Assembly: GCF_000150275.1 (NCBI RefSeq)
Contig: NW_002060958.1
Location: 1,331,310 to 1,395,309, forward strand
Origin: Trichoplax adhaerens
Lineage: Eukaryota > Placozoa > Uniplacotomia > Trichoplacea > Trichoplacidae
Direction: 5' to 3'
Length of the DNA: 64,000 nucleotides
The notes beneath the pieces were generated by a model. It ran no database searches. It was not told the DNA's origin and was given only the letters and a program-made list of their open reading frames with translations. Every line of letters begins with the position of its first letter. Within the stretch, counting starts at the first letter, position 1. Below, piece after piece: positions 38,609 through 50,560 of the stretch. Made by a program: the position numbers and the translations under genes.

Positions 38609-41600
38609 ATGAAGAAGAGAAATTTTAAATCCAAGAATAGACTCAGCAAATATTCTCAGCACAGCGCTCTAGTTGAATCAGAAAGTATAGAGGACAGAAA
38701 AACAGCTTTGAAGGTTGGTTATATCTTCGTCATGTATTGTCGCAAGGGATGTTTCGCTTCTAAGTAGGTTGTCATCTCTTAACTAATCTATTTGGCTATA
38801 TGACAAAATAATTTATTACGGCAGGAACAAGCTATATTGTTGCAAGGGATTTTCGATAAGTTAACTACTGAGACTAACGAAGATATGATCATGAAGATGC
38901 TAGAATATAACATCGAATTACCCGAGGAAGAATCAGCGGTAAATCGCTACTTACGGTATCGCAGTGTTATGAACAGTAACAAAGCAAATATATGTTGATA
39001 AATCGTCTTTTAGGTACATTTCATTTTATTATATAGGATTTTCTAAAGGTTTCATTTACTACATTTTATTAGAATATTTTAGAATTATGCATTTATGGCA
39101 TGGCTTTTGGTGCAGAATTGATTTGTCCTCGTTGTCGCAGTGGTACCTTTTACGATTATGTTAATCGGTATATATATATTCACATAGTGGAATATGTTAA
39201 GTTTAAATCGACGCTGCATTTAAGCTACAGCTAAGATTGATAGATCCATAAAAGTCTTTCCTCCTATAAAATTTTGTCGCCATGATCTATCTTAACTAAT
39301 ATTACAATCAAGTAATAGCTTCATATTTTTCTCTTTCAATTCAATAGTGGAAAAACGCAGTATAAAGCATGCAATCACCCAGCCTGCAATCACAAGGTCA
39401 AGAGAGTAGACAAAAAGTCATGGAAGGTTCCTGATGATGCAAAAGCTCGATCACCATTTTTGTATGATCATGTTTCTATCGTTGCAATGAAATTTCAATT
39501 TCGTAGTAGTAACTTTAGCAGCCTTATTTATGATATCATTTATTTGTAAGAATTATATTCATTTCTAAAACTATCGTTGCGTGCTAATAAATAAAATTAA
39601 TTTAATAATGATATTAAAAGTAAATTGTGTTTTGTTTTCTGTTATAGGAGAGAATTTACATTTGTACCACATAAACGGATACCAACCGAAGTTCTAAAAG
39701 GACATCAGGTTCTTTCAACACAAGGCAATGAATTATGCAGGTTAGTGTTGGCTTTAATTGAATGCTAATCGAGTTCCAGGTGATATAATATAATCTTTAC
39801 GAACTGTAATCTTCAGTAAAGTAATATAAATTAAATCTACAATCTGCAATCGTACTTATGTTATTAAAAGGGAGAAACTTTTATATATCAAGCCGTTGGG
39901 TGATATTCAAATCAGTATTATCGGGAATCTTAAACGAGACAAGGTATAGACTGATATATTTCAAGATTAAACAGTAAATAGATTGGTTTAGTGACATACT
40001 AACTTAAGATGAAGTCTGGATAGATAGAAATGGACTACTGCCATGAAATATATTCATACTGTTAATTTTACTAGTTGACCGCAATAGAGCAGTTAGAATA
40101 CTTGGGAGCTTCCATTCATACAAAGATCTCAAGTTACATCGATCTCTGTATTTGTTCTCTTGGTCAGTGAATTCATCAACGATTTTATTATAGAGATTAG
40201 TTAAAATTTTTTTCAAATTCAGGCAATAAGTATTAATACAAGCATTTGGTTTTATAGCGGAATTAGAATCAAATCATAATGAATGGACGGAAATGAAAAA
40301 TTTTAAGTTGCCTATTGTAGCTGAGGAATTTATCGATAGCTTTGGAAAAAGCAACAGACAAGATCTTAATACCCTTATCTTAAAATATAATATAGCTGAT
40401 TGGATTAGTAAAAAGGTAAATCTTCATGCCATTATTATAGTTAATAAAGCGCAAGTCATACGATCTTTAGGGTTTATAATCTGTATAAATGAGAGTCTGA
40501 TAATTAATTATGAAAATACTTATATTTAGGATATAAAAATTGCGAATCGACGTTATGGTACGTAAACTACTATTAAGCTTGCCTAATATAAGTTTGTAAA
40601 TTATTTTATGTTATTGCAAGGTAAAAGCTATAAATTACGAAATACATTATTATTTTAATGCTTATGCTATAAATAGGGTACTATTCCACTAAAGTCTTTA
40701 GATCGTCAGAAAATCCAATCACGGATTCTCTGAAAGGTATCGTAGATCGTCGCTAATATTACGTTAGAAATTGCTGTAACTAATTTATAATTTATGAGTG
40801 AGGGCGTGATAGGTAATATCACCAAACTGCGTACCTGATCTTTTGCTATAACTCAAAAATGAAATTCATTAATTACAGTTTTATTGTAAAAATATTAAAT
40901 AACGGCACCGATAACTTATATTTTAAGCCTTAATTATCGCTGTCTATGTTTTCTGGAATTACTAGACATATCTCATTAATAGCCTTATAAATTTTCAAAA
41001 CACCGCATAATAAGATAAAGAAAACATGCATTGTCCGTAGTTGCTAAGCATACACTGAATAGCTTAACGCTTATATGTATTAATAGTAATTCCAACATTA
41101 TACTCGTGTATTGTTCTATAGGTCTGCATAAAAAATTTTGTGTTTTAGAAGAATCTGGTAATCTATATAGTACTGTAGTAGAACATAATGATGATGGACA
41201 ATTACCAGCCCTAACAAAGTTGCAAGCCCTGGCTCATCTTACTTCCGATATGTTAGTACTGAATTAGATTGCAAATATTTTGGGACTGCTTTATACTACC
41301 TACAGAAGTAATAATACTTAAAAATTTCTAGTCCCATAGCTTTATTGCTATCGTCTATGTAATATTTTAGGTTCTGTGTTGTTATCATTGATAATGATGA
41401 AGGCAGCCTTGATGAAAATTTTTATCGGTTTGAAGTTCAGGTAACGTTATCAACGCTAAGCAGCAATTTTACAATTATAATAAAGGAAAAGATTTATTTA
41501 TGGTAACGATTTCGTTGAATGACATTAATTAATGTAGTTTTTAAAGTATTTCTTCTGATATACAATAGCACTTCTATACTAAAGAAGAGGCGAAGCTAGC

Positions 41601-44600
41601 ATTTCAGTTGGAATACTATGGTCTTACAGGTAAGTAACATACCGTCATACCCTTATTTTTCAATTATTGTTGGACCTTCAAGTCTATTACACGATATTTG
41701 TATATAATTTACTCGCGTTTTATCGCGTTTTAATATGATATGCTACATCGCATAATGCATCTTTCTTGCATGCAGGCAATCGTTTTGGAAAAGATGTTGA
41801 ATTCAAGCTGAAAATAGACCGTGGATTTCCTACAGGGATTTGTTCATGGGGTTTTAAGGTTTCGAGTTCATTAACTAGAAATGTATTGCAAGTAGATAGT
41901 TGACTAGAGTTACTAATTTTAGATTAACGTATTGCTAACTTATGGATTAGCTACGTGATCTAAATTATGACGTTTTAGTTATGGAAGATGTGATAAATTA
42001 CTTTAGTAATAGTCTAAAATTCTGCGTGTACTCAACTTTAGAAGCTTTTAAAGCATTCCATGAAATTTAGTTCTGAACTAAATCTATTTCTAGGATTCAG
42101 AGGCTATGAAATTGCAACAACTGCTTTACTACAGTCCCTCTGAACGTATTAAAGGACCTATTCATAAACTCTTACAGCTCCTTTTTGATGTGAAAGCTAT
42201 GCAATTTTCTATCGTTCAATCCGAGGTATAATAATCTTAATAAACTAACACGATATATTAAACGTAAAAAAATAATGTGATCCAATAACTATTTTAGATC
42301 GATGCCGAAAGATTAAAATTGAAAGATTTGACAGCTGATAGACTGGTAGAGGCCTCAAAGTTGCTTGATGAAATCGCAGAGGTTGATAGAGCCACCCTAC
42401 ATAATATGATGGCAGTGTTGTAATGACTATATGAATAGAAATGAGTAATTTGTAATTATCTATGAAAATGGATAAGTATTACATTAGCTACCGGTTCTAG
42501 TTCTATCATGGATGACATTATGATCTTAAAGTTAGAGATAAGTAAAGCTAGTCTTTTCCTTCCGAAAAATACTATAGTAAATGGCCTTGTGCGATGAAAG
42601 CGTCATATCTTTTGCGTTTTCTTCCTATCTATAACACTGCAAACATATCTTCTTTATTTTTATCCTTCTAATAATTTATTGTAGCACTGTGGCTCTCTAT
42701 AATTTAATTTGTAGTTCTCTAGATGTCGTAAAACAAAATTGTATTGTTTAGATAAAGAAAAGTTGCAAGACTGAACAAAACAACAAAAAAAACAAATTGA
42801 AGGAAATTGAAAACAGGATCAAAAAACTCTGTGATATTATACCCAGAAAACCGTTTTTTGATTTAACACATGCGAATCTATCTGATCTTGATGATGATGT
42901 AAAATATAGAGTTAAAAATTTTAGCTAAGTGATCTAGTATAAGATAGTAGAAACCGTAAATTAGTATGTATTAGGAACTTACTTATTACTTGATATGATT
43001 TAACATCAATATAGTTGATACAATGTCGCTATGCATTGGAAGATTTGAAAGATATATTGGTAGCTTATGAACTGCTTGAATTTGTTGGAAAATCAACAAC
43101 TGATCCTATATCGAGTCTTTACCAGAGACTTAAAACCAATATTGAGGCAGGTTTACTTATTTCTTAAACTCTTTTAGGAGTATCCTTGCTACAATAAGGT
43201 TTCATTGAAATGTTTTTAAGGAATAATAATATTATTACTATACTCTAATTTATAGGTTCTGGATCATGATAGCTATGTATTTAACATGATCAAAGCGTAC
43301 GCGAGAAATGGTTTTCGATATCCAGTGAATAAATACTATTCAATCTCCGTTGAGGAGGTACGATCGAAGTGGATGTAATGATATAGTAATCAAAGTCAAA
43401 GGTATTAATGCTAAATTCCGGATTCAACTAAATAGGTATTCAAAATAAACAGCAAAAGAGACGATGAAAAATTCAAAGCTATTAATAATACGGATAACAG
43501 AATGTTACTATGGCATGGATTTCGAACTATTAACTACGCTCAGATATTATCGCAAGGAATAAAACCAGTACCTGAGAAACTTGATGGAACTGTTAGTAGA
43601 TAAAGTCTTAATTGCTTTTCGATATTGTTTGTTACAGCAAAATATTAATATTCACGAATCTAACCACTCTCATAATATTCATTAATAACTAACGCATACA
43701 CTTAAATGCAAAAATAAACTTTTCATGTAATATAGATTAGTGATTTTAGTTGCATAGCGTTACCAAAATCGTTGGCAATCAAATTTAGTGATCGAGTTTA
43801 GACTAGTCCTATAATATAATTAAGCACTATGTTATCTAAATTGTTATTGGATGATATATTACTGCAATAATATATTATTTTTGATTGTTTGAACATTAAT
43901 CTTGTTAGGATGAATATAATTTTGCATTACTAGACCGATTTAGCAGCTTTCTTTGAACATAACTGTTGCAGATAAAATAAATACTAGTGTTATGTAGTAA
44001 ATTGATAATGTTATACTTCTGCATTACTGTAAACTCTGTATCAGTGATTGCTATCGGGAGAAAATTCTACTAATTGTACTTTATGCAATTATTTCTCAAT
44101 ATTCATAAAGATGCAGTATAACAGATTTGCCGTTTTATCATTCATATTTTTAGTACGGACTGACGTGTGCATTAAGATATTTAATCATGAACTTTGTATA
44201 GCGCTAAATAAAGTTACATTGTGGTTTTCGCTTTTGCACTAATGCTATTATGACCATTTTCAGAAATGCTTTCCTGTAGGCAAGGCACTCTATTTTACTG
44301 GTAATGAAACTGTTAGACTGCTCTGTGCCTTATTCGTGATTCAAAATTTAAGACTAAAAATACAATCATTTCTACTTTCTGTTTAGATATCATGTGGGAG
44401 GTAACAGAACTTAACTACTCAAAATGAAGAGAGTTCTGTACTAAACTAATGTTCTTTAACGAATAATTAGATCACAGCAAGTTTCTTGGAAACTTAATTT
44501 CCAAATACTGCATTTGTTATTATTTAGAGCGCGAGCCGATGTGAAACTACAGCCAGTAACCCTGTCGGATTATTATTACTCTGTGAGGTCGCTTTAGGTA

Positions 44601-45194
44601 AAATGTAAGTTCGAATTTTGAATAAGCAGATTCGATTCGTTGGAGTTCTTGGTATAGTTGATAACTTATTTTACATTGATGAGAAATTTTAAGCTAATGA
44701 AATGGTTACTTTTTTGAAAAGTGTCCTAGTTTGAAGTTTATATTCTATTTCTTGTGTGATTACAGGCATAAAATGAATATAGAATCTTGCAAACTTAATC
44801 AGAAACCCAAACTACCTGAAGGAACTGACAGCTTTAAAGGTAAGCATTACGAATTATTTAAAACCATGTCCTTGATATACCATTTAGTAAGAACTATAAA
44901 TTCTCCTCTAACTTAGCGGTAGGTGGTTACGGACCAGATCCAGCCGGAAACAAAATAATAGATGATGGTATTACAGTTCCCTTAGGCAAGATAATTCCAA
45001 TTAAAGCCTATTCTCCAATTTCCAGCAGGTATATGATAAATAAAATGATTTTTTACACACTCCTCTTATACCTGACGTTCTAATTATACTGAACCAGTCA
45101 TGAATTTGACTCCGATAGATATGTCGTATACAATATGGAAAAAGTTCAAATCCGATATTTGGTTCAAGTAAAATTTGACTATTTCGATGTTTAG
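38609..45194 (+). CDS. PARP1-like ADP-ribosyltransferase with degenerate WGR and altered catalytic residues
   Basis: Nuclear DNA-damage ADP-ribosyltransferase family. Exons: 38609-38713, 38825-38938, 39073-39167, 39348-39545, 39648-39740, 39871-39943, 40075-40132, 40231-40415 (acceptor could be 40243), 40530-40557, 41122-~41255, 41371-41440, 41569-41629, 41776-41858, 42094-42225, 42298-42414, 42752-42898, 43015-43146, 43256-43357, 43436-43591, 44264-44311, 44528-44604, 44766-44839, 44917-45028, 45098-45194; about 830 aa. Order: basic N terminus, PADR1 zinc domain (YGMAFGAELICPRC...CNHPAC...SWKVP), BRCT (PLGDIQISIIGNL...LPIVAEEFIDSF), WGR region without a WGR tripeptide, helical regulatory domain, catalytic domain (LLWHGFRT, GKALYF, VGLLLLCEVALG, DRYVVYN). 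The intron after 43146 reads as GC-AG. The junction 41255/41371 does not close in phase, so that part is unresolved. Zinc fingers 1 and 2 of PARP1 are not found. The Glu of NEYIVY is Arg here, so poly-ADP-ribose synthesis is doubtful. Confidence 0.85.
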
Positions 45195-48100
45195 AAGCCC
45201 TTATTAACCAATCCGGCAATATTTTACATAAATGTAAGGTAGTTTGTCTTAAATAATTTGCAACAAGATCGGTAAACCTAAGAGTTTCGATCCAACCTAC
45301 TACTTTACTGTAAATGTTAGTCTCTAACAGACTCAGTTTACTCATAATATAAATTACTTTATTGTAAAATTTGGCCTTGACATTGAAGACAGGTCTCAGT
45401 ATCTACCGTATCAGCTAAAAGTACTAATTCATAGAAATTTAAAGAAATATATCACAAATAGTATCGTAGGCTTACATAAGTTATTAATTAGTCTATATTG
45501 TTTGCGCAGCTACAAGGGCAGCAAACTTGTTATTAATAGAAAAAAATTAAAGTAAAGCATCAAGTGCATGAATGGAGCCATAAACTCCTTGAAATACAGT
45601 CACAAAACTATGATTTAATAGCTAGTTATAATTTTCTTTTCTGCTTTACATGCCATCTCATTATAACTTTGGATACATTATCATAATCAGTCTAATTGAA
45701 ATCTTTTCCAATTCCACGAGATTACTAAATTTAATAATTTGCTACTTACGTAACTTCAGAGTGCTGTTTAGATATTGGAAATTAACAAAGTTACCATAAA
45801 TTAATTTATCCTACTCAGATGTTTGTATGCAGATAGTTGGTGATGACTTACGTTATTATCAATTTTATTTTAGATCTTGTGAATGATTGCTCTAAGCCAA
45901 TGAGATTAATTAGGATTAATTAAAATCCAAGCAAAGACTATTCAAATAACTATTCATAAATATTTGGTAAATTTGTATAGTATATTTCGCCTCTGATTAT
46001 GCTCGCCTATGAATTTTGAAGGTTTTAATTTTTCCATTGGAATACCAGCAGAGGCGGAATATAACATACGAACATTTATAATAGTAGCAACATATTGTCA
46101 TATGAATTCTCGTATGATTTGACAATATTTGCATATTTACGTTCTAATATTGCGATATGCCTCTGTTCATATTTAAAACCTCGTAACATGTGACAGAGAT
46201 TTCAATAAATCTGTAAGTTTAGATGTAGCAGTCGTTATCAAAATGAATGGAAGATTAATTCTTTATTATGCCCTATATTCCATTTTAGACGAAAAATTTC
46301 TTTATGTTATTGTGCAAGTTGTTGTGAAAGTATCATGAGTAAAGTTGGAAGTAATAACAACGACTGATATATGGAACTAAAATTAATCGCATTTATACAG
46401 TAAAATAATTTACGCGTGGAGATTGTAGTTTAAGACATTAAAAAAATGGCTATACTTTAATAATATAGATTGCAAGTTATCTGAAATTATCCTACACTGC
46501 CACCTTCTATTCCTTATTCATTTTAACATATAATTATTAAATATCTCCAAAGGTTCTTATAGAAACATATTTATTCATTTTATTTTGCTTGCTGCTTCAT
46601 ACTCAGTCTCGGCTAGATATTGTATCAGAAATAAATATTAGATGGCCCATCTAACATTCTATCATAATTTATTATATGTGTTGCGATTTACCTATGAATA
46701 TACTAGGGTAAATTATGACTTCTTTTAGCGATAATAACGTAATCTTAATGGAATTGAGACGAGAGAAGGGTGCTTGTTAAATTGTAAACTACTCTGCTGG
46801 TACTAAGTATTGTAAGGCAAAATTTTATCCCAAGAACCAAACTAAGTCGGTCCAATCTTCTTAAATTTTAAGCTATCTTAGTAAATTAGCTCAAAAACTA
46901 CGGTACTCCCATTAGTTTTACCATAAATAGTCCATCAGAGTGTTACAAAATGAAGTGCTTTATTTCGTAGATACTTGCACAAAACTGACCCAGTAATCAA
47001 ATGGTTAACCACAGACTGACTAACTGATTGGCAAATTACTGTCATGCAGTAATTTATATATGCATATGAACGAGACCGGATGCGAAATCGGTCATTTTTG
47101 CAAAATGCCCGGGCAGTTTACAAAATGACCGATTTCGCATCCGGTCTCGTTCATATATGCTACGATTCCATTCCGATAAGTTTAATCAGTTAACTCGATA
47201 TGATATTATAAGACTGACTACACATAATACAGTACTTTTACGAGTTATTATGGTAAGGTAACAATGATATGTTGTAATCCAAATATTAGCTCGTTGCATA
47301 GTTATGACATAAGTCGTTAGCAAGAACGAACTTTGAACTAATAACTAGTGGCTATTGACCAATAGTAGTTCTTCGATTTCTATATTCTACTAGCTTCTAT
47401 CTCAACTCAGTTAGCGGATGATATCATTTTTTCCACATTTGATAGGCGATTAGATTTTATCTTAACATTAAGTTTACAATATTTACTTACTCCAAATTAA
47501 ATTTCGGCAGCTATTTGCAATAAATCAAAATAATATAAAAAAATATGCTTTATAATTGCCTTATAAAGACGCTCTTATTAAAACTAAGTCAAAAATCTCT
47601 TTTTAAATCTCAATCTGGCTAGAACTTTCAGTAGTAAATTCAACCCATAACGGCGGATTTTCTACTGATGCAAGGTATACCGCGAAGTAGAAGAAGTAAT
47701 TACATAAAAATCCAATAACAGGCAAAAGCAGATTAGAGAAATAATCATCTTAAAATACTACTTCAAATTCATATGTACTTCATCGCAGAAAACTGTCGTG
47801 TGGTTAATAATGTATCTAGATGTTAAGTAGATATAGAATAACATTTTCTACCTCTTGTAATATAACAATCGTATAACTTAATAAACTTTCAGTTAGCAAA
47901 ATTACTTTTCGTGTAGATAAGTCCCAAGAGGCTAACGTACTTTAGACTGTAAAGTGATAAATTAAGGCATGAAAACATTTCTCAATGAAAAATTTATGTG
48001 TGAAAGATTGCTTAACAATCTATTATATTGCAACTCAGAATTAAGACAATGCAATCCATAAATGACTCGTATATTTCAATCCAGTATCTTATAGCTGAAA

Positions 48101-49248
48101 ATATATATGCAGATCATTATTTATAAATGCTGCATTTGAAGGATTCTAAATATTCATTAATTGATACTGAACGATATTTTCGATTTAATAACTGAGAGTT
48201 AATCTATATGCATCTGCATTTGTAGAAATCAATATATCATAAGAATAAATAAGAGTTTATATTTTATTTTATAGTTTTCTGTCTTTATGTGTTAAGAAAT
48301 GATAATAATTTTATTATCTCCATTCATTTAATTAAGATTCTCAACGCCCTGTCTGTCATTTCCAGTTATTGTAAATGAGCTAGCTAGCAATGGTAGGTGT
48401 GCCAGGCGTTTTATCATGTTATTCCTTAGAATATTCTATTACACTAATGACGTTTACTTTGAACCATAAAGATATTTCAAAGCTACGCTTTGAACTCCAT
48501 AGTAGCTTAATTTACTCTAAAATTTACTGGTATTATGATAATAAATGTTCTATTGTAAATTAAGATATGAAAAGTACCACTTTTAAATAATAACGAATAA
48601 AGGATTGATTTATTTTACGCTGTAATGGTCAATTCAATAGATGAGATATGAATATAATGTACGAGATACTGTAATAAACTTCATTACAGTAATTACAATT
48701 AATCCTAAACTTAACAAGAGATACAAGTTAATTAGGAAGCAACAACCTAAAAATAAATCGTACACAATATTCATATCTCCTTCATATGTTGATTTTATGA
48801 CTGTGAGTAAAAGTAATGATTATTTAATTTTGCAAGGCTAATATATTGTTTACAACAAAAATTAATTTAATTGCTTTTGAGAACAAACGATCGTACATAT
48901 ACTATGACGCCATCAAGAAAGACTGACAAGTAGACTCAACCCTATTAATGATATCGAACAATGGCTATATTTATTTACTGCTATTTTGCATATTTTAACG
49001 ACCAAACTTTAGTTGTGGAATGGCAATTAGGAAGTTGCTATTATGAATGATAATTGTAAAGTTAGAAGTAATATTTTTAGCGAAATTTTTTTCAAGAAAA
49101 ATCTCAAACAAATAAAACTTGCTTATGTCTGATTGTTGTTTAATTATATAAAAATAATTAATGCAAGGAAAGTTTAGTAATCGACTGTGCTTCACACAGT
49201 GTTATTCGATTCTAAGATAACATTTTTGTTTGTTAAAAAGGTTCAAAA
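45195..49248. other. Spacer between PARP and the peptide cluster
   Basis: About 4 kb with no supported exon apart from the palindrome at 47064-47156. The stretch 48830-49248 is similar to 51520-52080 and forms the upstream part of the duplicated peptide-gene unit. Confidence 0.45.
47064..47156. repeat. Perfect 35-bp inverted repeat with palindromic loop
   Basis: The arms 47064-47098 and 47122-47156 are exact reverse complements over 35 bases (core gaccggatgcgaaatcggtc). The 23-base loop itself holds the 10-base palindrome TGCCCGGGCA. The arm is CpG-rich (acgagaccgg, atgcgaaatcgg), unlike the AT-rich surroundings. Could be a tiny foldback element, a hairpin RNA source or a protein-binding palindrome. 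Confidence 0.95.
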
Positions 49249-49757
49249 ATGAATTTGAAATTGGTTTTGATTGCTTGCTTGCTCTTTGCCGCTACGGTTT
49301 ATACCGAAGAACACGATGAAATTCCGGAGGAAATTGAAAAAGAATTAGCGGATATTCAAAATGCCATTGAAGATCGTAATAATGAAGAAAACGAAATCAT
49401 CGAAAAAGATGCAGAACTTGCAGATATCGATGAAGATGACTTAAAAAAAGAAGCAGTTAAATCTGCGGTAAAATTCTACAATACTATTTCTTAACAGATA
49501 CTTCAATAAGAGCGCTTTTACAGAAGATAAATTAAAAGTTATCTCTATTAATATTTAAAAAATTAAAGCCTAAAATTTTGTGTTTTTTTGGACAAATCTG
49601 AGAAGATTAGAAAGTCAACTGAATTTAATTTCTTTATTCATTATATTTTATTGATCAGTGGTGGAGAAGACGCCGTCGTCGACGCCGTAGACGCCGCAGA
49701 CGAATTTTCCTTACCCGACGTTCATGGTGGAACCAACGAGTACCTGTAGGCAAATAA
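49249..49757 (+). CDS. Secreted precursor of a Trp/poly-Arg cationic peptide, copy 1
   Basis: Two exons, 49249-49467 and 49659-49757, phase 0, 105 aa. Exon 1 encodes a signal peptide (MNLKLVLIACLLFAATVYT, cut expected near residue 19) and a strongly acidic pro-segment rich in Glu/Asp. Exon 2 encodes only the cationic part: Trp-Trp, thirteen consecutive Arg, a short hydrophobic hinge, a second Arg-Arg/Trp-Trp block, and an end in Val-Gly-Lys, which fits removal of Lys and amidation through Gly. Acidic pro-part plus cationic peptide is the architecture of antimicrobial precursors such as Hydra arminins; placozoan antimicrobial peptides have been reported. Function is inferred. Without splicing the frame ends after 81 aa, so an unspliced read misses the active part. 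The stop codon lies inside an AATAAA hexamer (49753-49758). Confidence 0.82.
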
Positions 49758-50506
49758 AAGGAAGAAATGGAATATAGCTGTCTTCAACTAGTAGCAGTAA
49801 AAACTTTTCCATAGCAATTTTTAGCTGATTATGTCAAATGGAACACCATTGTGATCTTAAACTGCTAAAACGTTTACTATAGACTACTAACTACGTCGGT
49901 AGTAACATTACTGAAATGTAGGTTGAATATCAATTTATATTTTGCAATAGATTTAGTCAATAAAGTCTCATTTTGGCAACAATTTTAAATAATTATGTCT
50001 ATGAACTACGAGTAATTAAGCAATATGATGGAATATCTATAGGTAATATAGGATGTGTAAGATGCCTACGATAGTACCTAAAAATTAATCTATAGTTAGT
50101 TAAATGAGCATACATGCAATCAGTAATAAATGTAAAGTATGCTATGTTTTTATACTGTAATTATTTCGGGCTGTATTAAGCTCTGGGAGTCAAACCCAAC
50201 CTTCAGATTGAAGGAACTTGTTAGTTCAGATTTCGCAGTAAGAAATTAACTTTTTACAGAGCTCTACTGAAGACTGTCTGATGCATAACTGATATGCAAT
50301 TAAAAATCTTAACTTGAATCTTAATCCTGGAACCCGTAAATAATGTATATTAGGATATATGAATCGATTAAATATAGAGATTACTTAATCAGGATTCCCG
50401 AAGTAAATTACAAAGACTAAATAGACACACGATCCCCAAATAAGTATAAAACTGGTGAATGAAATAGTATTATCGAAAAGCTGTTGAGTCACAGCAGGTG
50501 AATAAA

Positions 50507-50560
50507 GATGACTTAAGCAGCAAAGCAGTCAAATCAGCGGCAAGGAAGTTCAGAATTTAT
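50507..50560 (+). pseudogene. Remnant of a peptide-gene exon 1 (tail only)
   Basis: A short in-frame piece reads DDLSSKAVKSAARKF, matching the last residues of exon 1 in the intact copies (DDLKKEAVKSA). No signal peptide in frame upstream and no exon 2 recognised downstream, so this is a decayed copy. Confidence 0.5.

Noticed and set aside
39037-39048. 12-base in-phase micro-exon (DFLK) in the PARP gene
   Set aside because: Frame permits it, but joining 38938 directly to 39073 fits PARP1 spacing better.
45001-45345. 114-codon - strand open frame
   Set aside because: Antisense shadow of the last two PARP exons, which match the family on the + strand.
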